Shown here piece after piece: positions 7,715 through 12,960 of a DNA stretch of 12,960 nt (position 1 is its first letter; each line of letters begins with the position of its first letter). The notes under the pieces are model-generated. The model saw only the letters and a list, made by a program, of their open reading frames with translations. It was not told where the DNA came from and did no database searches. A program made the position numbers and the translations under genes. Origin of the DNA: an uncultured Fretibacterium sp. (GTDB taxonomy: Bacteria; Synergistota; Synergistia; Synergistales; Aminobacteriaceae); contig CALGHA010000193.1 of the NCBI GenBank assembly GCA_937915835.1, positions 1-12,960 on the forward strand, given 5' to 3'.

Positions 7715-7729
7715 AATTGAGTCCGCCTA

Positions 7730-8695
7730 TTAGTAATTCAAATATTCCCGTGATAGATATTCACACACATAATCTTTCACGCCCTCTTCAAGCGGCATAA
7801 ACTCCTTCGTATAGCCAGCCTCGCGTAATTTCGTCATGTCCGCTTGAGTGTAATACTGATATTTTCCCTTTAAGTGTTCGGGCATGTCGATAAATTTTAT
7901 CCCCCCCCCGTAGTTAGAATTACGGATAACAGCCTCAGCTAATTCCTGGAAACTCTGAGCACGTCCAGTTCCAACGTTGAAAAGCCCGCTGACTTGTTTA
8001 TTATCCAGAAGCCACATAATTACGCTGCAAATATCCTTCACGTAAACAAAATCTCGCAATTGGCCGCCGTCAGGATATTCTTTCTTGTAGGACTTGAACA
8101 ATCTTATCTCGCCGTCAGTCATGAGCTGATTAAACCCGTGAAAAATCATGCTCGCCATTGTTCCTTTGTAATATTCGTTCGGGCCGTAAACATTGAAGAA
8201 TTTCAAGCCGACGTGTTGAGCCGGGAAAATTTTAGCCTGATGCTTCACCCACTGGTCAAAAATTTGCTTGGAATATCCGTAACCGTTCAATGGCAAAAGT
8301 TCATCAATGTCGGCTTTGTCGTCGAAACCTCGTGAACCGTCGCCGTATGTTGCCGCTGAACTCGCATAAATGAAGCTGATTTGTCGTTCTGCACAGTAAT
8401 TCCAGAGGGACTTTGTGAACTCGAAATTGTTCGTGTATAAATAGTCAAAATCCTTCTCTGTCGTCGATGAACACGCCCCCATGTGGATTATCGCCGTAAC
8501 ATTCTCAAGTTTCGGAAGCTCCGTGAGAAATTCGGACTTGTGAATATACTTCAAAAATTTCTTGTTCCGGATATTCTTCCACTTCTCAGAACTCGCAATA
8601 TCATCAACAATGACAACATTATTAATTCCAGCGTCATTCAGCGTTCGGACAACACAGCTTCCAATAAAGCCCGCTCCTCCAGTTACAATTATCAT
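7730..8695 (-). CDS. hldD: ADP-L-glycero-D-manno-heptose 6-epimerase
   Basis: A 321-residue short-chain dehydrogenase-type epimerase (also called rfaD or gmhD). It converts ADP-D-glycero- to ADP-L-glycero-beta-D-manno-heptose, the last step of LPS heptose activation. The NAD(P) fold is shown by TGGAGFIGS (5-13) and DD at 31-32. The catalytic YxxxK is Tyr139-Lys143 (YGYSK), preceded by ASSAATYG. Lys177 in YYKGTM matches the second-site lysine of the E. coli enzyme. Also typical are RDFVYVKD (214-221), FNVGTGRAQSFQ (239-250) and KGKYQYYTQADM. The start ATG overlaps the gmhB stop (ATGA). Unusually, Gly263-265 are encoded by nine consecutive G in a nonconserved loop; the frame is intact at this length, and a one-base slip would replace the last roughly 56 residues. 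Confidence 0.95.
   Translation of the reverse strand: MIIVTGGAGFIGSCVVRTLNDAGINNVVIVDDIASSEKWKNIRNKKFLKYIHKSEFLTELPKLENVTAIIHMGACSSTTEKDFDYLYTNNFEFTKSLWNYCAERQISFIYASSAATYGDGSRGFDDKADIDELLPLNGYGYSKQIFDQWVKHQAKIFPAQHVGLKFFNVYGPNEYYKGTMASMIFHGFNQLMTDGEIRLFKSYKKEYPDGGQLRDFVYVKDICSVIMWLLDNKQVSGLFNVGTGRAQSFQELAEAVIRNSNYGGGIKFIDMPEHLKGKYQYYTQADMTKLREAGYTKEFMPLEEGVKDYVCEYLSREYLNY
7901..7909 (-). repeat. Poly-G tract (G9) inside hldD
   Basis: Nine consecutive C on the plus strand, read as GGG GGG GGG (Gly263-265) in hldD. The reading frame is intact at this length. The tract is long for DNA of this moderate G+C content and could slip during replication. Confidence 0.9.
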
Positions 8696-9240
8696 TCTTC
8701 TGCCTCCATTATAATTTTTGCCGCATCAAGTAAACTCTCAGCATATTTTACACGCTTATATCTTCCATTGAGAACGTCATCAATAATTCCCTCGCGTTCA
8801 GTCCTGCCGATGAGAAATCCCCTGCATTCAGTCTTCTCACAAATTCCCAAGTCCCGAAGTTTATCGCCGATCGAGAAGCTAGCGTTAATGTCAACGTCAA
8901 AATCTTTAATTGCGCGTTCAAACATTCCGATTAAAGGCTTACGACATGAGCAATTTTCTTCCGGCAGATGAGGACAGTGATATATCGCATTAATTTTCAC
9001 GTGATTAGCTTCAAGCTCGCGTAACATGAAACGATTTAACGCGTCAAAGTCATTCTCAGTGTAAAATTTCCGGCCAATTCCCGACTGATTAGTTATGATG
9101 ATGAGAAGATAGCCTGACTTCTGCAAAATTCTCATGCCCTCAATTGCTCCAGGCAGGAACTCGAAATCCTCAGGCTTGTAGACATATCCTTTGTCGATAT
9201 TAATAGTTCCGTCGCGGTCAAGAAAGATTGCTTTGTTCAT
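8692..9240 (-). CDS. gmhB: D-glycero-beta-D-manno-heptose-1,7-bisphosphate 7-phosphatase
   Basis: A 182-residue HAD-superfamily phosphatase that removes the C7 phosphate of heptose 1,7-bisphosphate between the two HldE reactions. HAD motif I is LDRDGT (Asp8 nucleophile, Asp10). Motif II is TNQSG (Thr50 region). Motif III includes Lys101 in CRKP, and motif IV is SIGDKLRD (Asp126). The zinc-binding loop characteristic of GmhB and histidinol-phosphatases is present: Cys89, His91, Cys97, Cys99 (CPHLPEENCSC). A longer in-frame start at 9294 would add 18 residues lying wholly inside gmhA. The ATG at 9240 overlaps the gmhA TGA as ATGA and begins exactly where the family starts (MNKAIFLDRDGT), so it is preferred. 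Its place in the pathway operon makes histidinol phosphatase unlikely. Confidence 0.93.
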   Translation of the reverse strand: MNKAIFLDRDGTINIDKGYVYKPEDFEFLPGAIEGMRILQKSGYLLIIITNQSGIGRKFYTENDFDALNRFMLRELEANHVKINAIYHCPHLPEENCSCRKPLIGMFERAIKDFDVDINASFSIGDKLRDLGICEKTECRGFLIGRTEREGIIDDVLNGRYKRVKYAESLLDAAKIIMEAEE

Positions 9241-9809
9241 GCTAATTCTTTTTCGGCAATCTCGCACATGATGTGAATTAACATGATATGACATTCCTGA
9301 ATACGTGCCGTTATCTTGCTGGGAATTATCACCGGATAATCCACAACTTTTGCGATTTTTCCGCCGTCCCGTCCAAGCAATGCCGCCGTCTTAGCTCCTT
9401 TTTCCCTCGCAACTTCGACAGCTTTATAAACGTTCTCGGAATTCCCGCTCGTGCTAATCCCTATGAATAAATCTCCGGCTTTGGCATGCCCTTCAGTCTG
9501 ACGTGCAAAAACTTCATCATAGCCGTAATCGTTCGCAATCGCCGTCATCGTCGCAACATCAGCGTTCAAGACTACAGCAGGCCAGGCGTTACGTTCACGC
9601 TGAAATCTCCCGACAATCTCACCTGCAAAGTGTAAAGCGTCCGAAGCTGAGCCGCCATTTCCGCAGAGAATTAATTTGTTCCCGTTCTTGATGGTCTCGA
9701 CGATTTCATGTGAAAGTTTTGCTGTAATGTTAAGAAGTTCGGAGTTCGTGAGTAAATCTTGTTTCGTGTTAATGCTGTCAGTTATTCTCTGAGTGATTAA
9801 TTCAATCAT
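9237..9809 (-). CDS. gmhA: Sedoheptulose 7-phosphate isomerase (phosphoheptose isomerase)
   Basis: A 190-residue cytosolic SIS-domain enzyme that converts sedoheptulose 7-phosphate to D-glycero-D-manno-heptose 7-phosphate, the committed step of ADP-heptose synthesis. The phosphate-binding SIS motifs are CGNGGSASDALHFAGE (49-64) and GISTSGNSENV (117-127). The metal/active-site residues of the family are all present: His60, Glu64, Gln171 and His179 (RIQECHIMLIH). The length is typical. The ATG at 9809 overlaps the hldE stop (ATGA), and its own TGA overlaps the gmhB ATG, so translation is probably coupled on both sides. The enzyme normally forms a tetramer. No irregularity is visible. Confidence 0.95.
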   Translation of the reverse strand: MIELITQRITDSINTKQDLLTNSELLNITAKLSHEIVETIKNGNKLILCGNGGSASDALHFAGEIVGRFQRERNAWPAVVLNADVATMTAIANDYGYDEVFARQTEGHAKAGDLFIGISTSGNSENVYKAVEVAREKGAKTAALLGRDGGKIAKVVDYPVIIPSKITARIQECHIMLIHIMCEIAEKELA

Positions 9810-11242
9810 GACATTTTCGCCCTCTCTATAATATTTGTCGTTGATTTCCCCTTCACAAATGGAAGAAGTACTAATTTTCCGCCCCTAGCTTCAACTTCAT
9901 TTGTGCCGACGACGTATTCTTTCGCGTAATCCCCGCCCTTAACGAGCACATCAGGTTGTACTTTCTTTATCAATTCCAGCGGAGTATCTTCCTCGAAAAC
10001 TATAACATAATCGACGAAACTTAAAGCCCCTAACATTTCCGCGCGTTCATTGACTGAGTTAATCGGCCGTCCTTCTCCTTTGAGCCTTCTCACGGAATTA
10101 TCGCTGTTCAGGCCAATTACGAGAATATCACCGAGTTCTGCTGCCTTCTGAAGATATCTTATATGCCCAATATGAAGAATGTCAAAGCATCCGTTAGTGA
10201 ACACAATTTTTTCGTTAGCGTGAGTTTTCCTGAACTCGTCAACTGCTCGGCCTGAGATTAATTTATGGGCTGTAGCGTCGGAACTGGCAAATAATTTCTC
10301 CTGGACTTCTCGCCAATATACCGAAGACGTTCCTGTTTTAGTAACTTGGACTCCGGCCGCAATATTCGCGAGATTTACAGATTCTTTCATGTTCAAGTTA
10401 TTAGCCATGCAAGCCGCTAAATACGCAATCGCTGTGTCTCCTGCTCCTGTAACGTCGAAAACTTCACTTCCTGTTGACGGGATAAAGTAAGGTTCACCGT
10501 CGCCGACTAAGACCATTCCGCGAGCTCCGCAGGTTGTTAGGACGTAATTAACTTTGCATTTTTCCCTGAGATATTCTGACGCTGAGATAATCTCTTCGTC
10601 GGTGTCAACTTTTAAGCCTGTCATGTTTCGTAATTCATTAAGATTGGGCTTCAAGAGATTTGCGCCGGAATATTTTGCTGAGTTTACATCTTTGACATCG
10701 ATTATGACGGGAATATTTTTTTCGTTGGCGAGCGTGATAATTCCCTGTGTAAATTCATACGTCAATAATCCCTTGAGATAATCTGAGAGCAAAATTATAT
10801 CGAAGCTGTTAATCTCGTTCCTGAGTTTTGCGAGTAAACTTTCAGCTTCCTCGTGAGTTATGGATGTTGTGTCCTCAATGTCGAGACGTAAGACTTGCTG
10901 ATTATTTGCCGCCATAAATCTTACTTTTTCGATTGTCGGTCGATTATCTGATGTCAATATAAATCTTGTGTCATCTTCCCATTTTCTGAGCATGTCGCGT
11001 AAACTTCTGCCAGCTTTATCATTGCCGAGAATGCCCATGATTTTGACGTTCTGACCTGCCGCGAAAAGATTAGCCGCAACATTGGCCGAACCTCCGGGAA
11101 CGCTTCTTTCGGATTTTTTGCGGAAGACTGGAACGGGAGCTTCTGGGGAAATTCGCTTAACGTCGCCGTGATAATACGTGTCGAGCATAATATCGCCGAT
11201 TACGAGAATATTTTTTGCGTTAATATCATTGAGTGAGAACAT
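9806..11242 (-). CDS. hldE: Bifunctional heptose 7-phosphate kinase / heptose 1-phosphate adenylyltransferase
   Basis: A 478-residue fusion enzyme carrying out two steps of ADP-heptose synthesis, before and after GmhB. The N-terminal PfkB/ribokinase-type kinase (about 1-315) shows GDIMLD (16-21), PGGSANVAANL (49-59) and the anion-hole motif DVTGAGDT (263-270) with catalytic Asp269. The C-terminal cytidylyltransferase-like domain (about 345-478) shows FTNGCFDILHIGH (348-360, HxGH at 357-360), KGEGRPIN (388-395) and KGGDY (435-439). The length is that of E. coli HldE, so both domains are complete. The ATG at 11242 has AAGGAA about 8 bases upstream and starts 16 bases after the preceding GT9 stop. 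It overlaps gmhA by four bases downstream. Confidence 0.95.
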   Translation of the reverse strand: MFSLNDINAKNILVIGDIMLDTYYHGDVKRISPEAPVPVFRKKSERSVPGGSANVAANLFAAGQNVKIMGILGNDKAGRSLRDMLRKWEDDTRFILTSDNRPTIEKVRFMAANNQQVLRLDIEDTTSITHEEAESLLAKLRNEINSFDIILLSDYLKGLLTYEFTQGIITLANEKNIPVIIDVKDVNSAKYSGANLLKPNLNELRNMTGLKVDTDEEIISASEYLREKCKVNYVLTTCGARGMVLVGDGEPYFIPSTGSEVFDVTGAGDTAIAYLAACMANNLNMKESVNLANIAAGVQVTKTGTSSVYWREVQEKLFASSDATAHKLISGRAVDEFRKTHANEKIVFTNGCFDILHIGHIRYLQKAAELGDILVIGLNSDNSVRRLKGEGRPINSVNERAEMLGALSFVDYVIVFEEDTPLELIKKVQPDVLVKGGDYAKEYVVGTNEVEARGGKLVLLPFVKGKSTTNIIERAKMS

Positions 11243-11258
11243 AAAAATTTTCCTTGTC

Positions 11259-11876
11259 TTATGAATTTAATTGCCTAATTATAAGCTCAAAGACGTATTC
11301 AGGAGTAATTCTATTCATACATTTTCTATGCTTACATGAAAAGCCTGTTTCAGTTGCAAAACATGGTCTGCAAGGTTCATCAATTTGTGCAAAGACTGCT
11401 TTATCTGAATATGCCCCGCATTGTTTGGGACTAGTCGGGCCGAAGATTGAGACTGTTTTTATTCCGATTGCGTCAGAAACGTGCTGCATTCCCGTATCAA
11501 TTCCGACGACGACATCACATAAACTTGCTAAAGCTATTGACTCAGCGACAGAAGTTTTTCCGACATAATCAACGCACTTACTCAATACTTCAGGACTTAA
11601 GGCATTATGAATATCGAGTTCCTGTTTTCCGCCGATTAAGATTACCAGCATGTTGCGAGCGAGAATTAACTTGATTAACGCCTCAAAATGAGCTATATGC
11701 TGATCGAAATTTCCCCATGATTTCATGTAAATTCTCTCGTGTGGATTTCTATTGCCCTGAAAAGCGTCTGCTCGGCCAATTAATACACCGATAATATATT
11801 TTCTCTTGCATGGAGCAAAACGATAATTTATTCTTCCGTGATATTTATTCTGCCAAAAATTGAAGCGTGTATTCAT
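11259..11876 (-). CDS. Family-9 glycosyltransferase paralog lacking the N-terminal domain
   Basis: 205 residues from the ATG at 11876, which has AAGGAG 8 bases upstream. An earlier in-frame ATG at 11909 overlaps the upstream stop (ATGA) but has no comparable site. From YIIGVLIGRADAF onward it is closely similar to the C-terminal half of the upstream GT9: LIGGKQEL, YVGKTSVAESIAL, the nucleotide-sugar site GIDTGMQHVSDA (Asp127, His132) and the cysteine cluster CxxC-x8-C-x4-C (169, 172, 181, 186). The first 25 or so residues (MNTRFNFWQNKYH..) do not resemble the roughly 165-residue acceptor-binding domain that a GT9 needs. This looks like a partial duplication that lost its N-terminus. A strong ribosome binding site and intact frame suggest it is translated, but alone it is unlikely to be a working transferase. 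Its position directly before hldE suggests a link to LPS core assembly. Confidence 0.7.
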   Translation of the reverse strand: MNTRFNFWQNKYHGRINYRFAPCKRKYIIGVLIGRADAFQGNRNPHERIYMKSWGNFDQHIAHFEALIKLILARNMLVILIGGKQELDIHNALSPEVLSKCVDYVGKTSVAESIALASLCDVVVGIDTGMQHVSDAIGIKTVSIFGPTSPKQCGAYSDKAVFAQIDEPCRPCFATETGFSCKHRKCMNRITPEYVFELIIRQLNS

Positions 11877-11905
11877 AAAATTTTCTCCTTCATAAATATT
11901 CAATA

Positions 11906-12379
11906 TCATTCATTAAGTTGCAAAGCAATGAGTTTCAAAACTTGTTCGGGCGTAATTCTGTCAAGACATCTTCTGTGTTCGCAGTATAAGTACAAGTGTA
12001 AATCGTAAGGGTCGTAGCAATATTTACATGGTTCATCGACTTCTGCAAAGACAGCTTTATCTGAATATGCGCCGTGAGTTTTGGGATTAGTTGTTCCGAA
12101 GATTGAGACCGTTTTAATTCCTACAGCGTCAGCGACGTGTTGCATTCCGGTATCAATTCCGACTGAGACATTGCATAAACTTACGAGAGCGATTGATTCT
12201 GCTACTGAGGTTTTGCCGACATAATCTATGCATTCGTTCAAGATTTCCGGGCTTAAAGCGTCGTGAACTTCGATTTCCTGTTTTCCGCCGATTAAGACGA
12301 CTTGCCAATTTTGTGCGAGAATTAATTTTACAAGGTCTGCAATATGCGTAATATGACGTATACCCCCCCCCCCAATCAC
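11906..12379 (-). CDS. C-terminal half of frame-broken family-9 glycosyltransferase
   Basis: The open frame contains the nucleotide-sugar-binding half of the GT9 whose N-terminal half lies at 12956-12153. It includes VVLIGGKQEI, YVGKTSVAESIAL, GIDTGMQHVADAVGI and a cysteine cluster (CKYC..C..C) before the end LIALQLNE. The apparent start is a GTG at 12379 without a ribosome binding site, located immediately before the G11 run, so independent translation is doubtful. If the tract had 10 G, this half would join the upstream frame to give one 349-residue protein, the normal size for the family. Its stop overlaps an ATG of the next gene (ATGA). It is thus the off-frame distal part of one gene rather than a separate gene. 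Confidence 0.75.
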   Translation of the reverse strand: MIGGGGIRHITHIADLVKLILAQNWQVVLIGGKQEIEVHDALSPEILNECIDYVGKTSVAESIALVSLCNVSVGIDTGMQHVADAVGIKTVSIFGTTNPKTHGAYSDKAVFAEVDEPCKYCYDPYDLHLYLYCEHRRCLDRITPEQVLKLIALQLNE

Positions 12380-12956
12380 GGGTGTATAATTTGCGTTTAA
12401 TTCCTCGATTATTCATAAAAGCGTCAGCACGTCCAATGACAACACCAATTACCGGCTTGCTTCTGTCAAAGACATTCACAAATTTTGCGACATCCTGAGG
12501 GTCAGGGATTAAGCGAGGGCTGTAATGATGATTGGTAATTCCGAGCTGTTCAAGAATTAGAAGGTTGAAATCGACGAAATGATAATTCTCCGGACTTCCA
12601 TAACTCGCAAATTTCTTTTTGTCAAATCTTATTCCAGCTTGCTTTTTTGCTCCGACAATCCATGAGACTAATCTTGCCTTCAATAATGGCGTTCCTGCCG
12701 CAGAGATTGAGAGAGAGAATTTTTCACGCCGAAGTTTCAGCAATAATTTCAAGAACTCAAATTTATTCTGATGAGCGTTAATCCCTATAATTCTGTCGAT
12801 ATTCAAGCCTGATAATCTTACAACGTCAGCAATTCCCGAATTTTGAACCAGAACAGTAATTTGTGAGTCCGGCCAATTCTCGCGAATTTCCCTGAACATC
12901 GGCAACATGCATACGACATCGCCCATTCCGTGCATGGCTTCGATGAAAATTTTCAT
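12153..12956 (-). CDS. N-terminal half of family-9 (ADP-heptose:LPS heptosyltransferase-like) glycosyltransferase, frameshifted at poly-G
   Basis: The protein starts MKIFIEAMHGMGDVVCMLPM, the GT9 N-terminal pattern with HGMGDV in the acceptor-side Rossmann domain. It continues as recognisable GT9 to about residue 195 (GVVIGRADAF at 171-180, then YTRDWG). At the run of 11 G (12373-12363) it leaves the family frame, and the last roughly 70 residues (YTSYYAYCRPCK..) are out-of-frame translation ending at 12153. Aligned with the paralog at 11876-11259, DWGGG..HITHI falls on SWGNF..HIAHF with no gap if the tract is 10 G. The full product would add ADP-heptose or a related sugar to LPS core, on the cytosolic face of the inner membrane. 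Donor and acceptor cannot be told from sequence. The start is four bases from the window edge, so its ribosome binding site and promoter are outside. Confidence 0.8.
   Translation of the reverse strand: MKIFIEAMHGMGDVVCMLPMFREIRENWPDSQITVLVQNSGIADVVRLSGLNIDRIIGINAHQNKFEFLKLLLKLRREKFSLSISAAGTPLLKARLVSWIVGAKKQAGIRFDKKKFASYGSPENYHFVDFNLLILEQLGITNHHYSPRLIPDPQDVAKFVNVFDRSKPVIGVVIGRADAFMNNRGIKRKLYTRDWGGGYTSYYAYCRPCKINSRTKLASRLNRRKTGNRSSRRFKPGNLERMHRLCRQNLSSRINRSRKFMQCLSRN
12363..12373 (-). repeat. Poly-G tract (G11) splitting a GT9 gene
   Basis: Eleven consecutive C on the plus strand, read as G on the coding strand. The upstream frame reads W-G-G-G-Y and the downstream frame reads I-G-G-G-G-I. 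Tract lengths of 10 or 13 would join the two halves in frame; 11 does not. The paralog next door has ordinary mixed codons at the same place (TGG GGA AAT TTC), so the tract is specific to this copy. Confidence 0.92.
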
Positions 12957-12960
12957 TTTG

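Noticed and set aside
9241..9294. Longer gmhB start adding 18 residues
   Set aside because: The extension overlaps gmhA coding sequence, does not resemble the phosphatase N-terminus, and the ATGA-coupled ATG at 9240 matches both the family and the neighbouring gene junctions.
1..12960. Mobile element, CRISPR array, toxin-antitoxin or defence system
   Set aside because: No transposase, integrase, spaced repeat array or defence-type domain is visible; every sizeable frame is accounted for by transport, peptidase or heptose/LPS functions or their shadows.

Overview
The window looks like chromosomal DNA of a Gram-negative (diderm) bacterium. Two things point that way: a complete ADP-heptose pathway for lipopolysaccharide (LPS) inner core, and a peptide-binding protein with a plain Sec signal peptide and no lipobox cysteine. 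The combination with peptide uptake and peptidolysis fits an amino-acid-fermenting diderm such as a member of Synergistota, but this assignment is inference. Apart from a gene fragment at the left edge, all genes lie on the minus strand, in two back-to-back transcription units. No tRNA, rRNA, CRISPR, insertion sequence or phage gene was seen.

Right part (12956 down to about 6926, minus strand): a heptose/LPS operon. It begins with a family-9 glycosyltransferase (GT9) split into two frames at a run of 11 G. Next comes a shorter paralog that lacks the N-terminal domain, then hldE, gmhA, gmhB and hldD. These four encode every step from sedoheptulose 7-phosphate to ADP-L-glycero-beta-D-manno-heptose, and each overlaps the next by ATGA. 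A decayed third GT9 copy follows, and a rho-independent terminator lies near 6926-6958. hldD carries an in-frame run of 9 G.

Left part (about 6905 down to 161, minus strand): oppA-oppB-oppC-oppD-oppF-pepT, a five-component oligopeptide ABC importer followed by a cytosolic tripeptidase. A hairpin between oppA and oppB may reduce expression of the distal genes, and a terminator follows pepT. Together these genes import short peptides and cleave tripeptides to amino acids. At 3-167 on the plus strand is the 3' end of an unidentified gene converging on pepT.

The most interesting signal is the pair of long poly-G tracts in the surface-sugar operon. The G11 tract breaks a GT9 gene exactly where a 10-G (or 13-G) tract would restore an alignable 349-residue protein, as expected of a phase-variable contingency locus. 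A sequencing or assembly homopolymer error is the main alternative.
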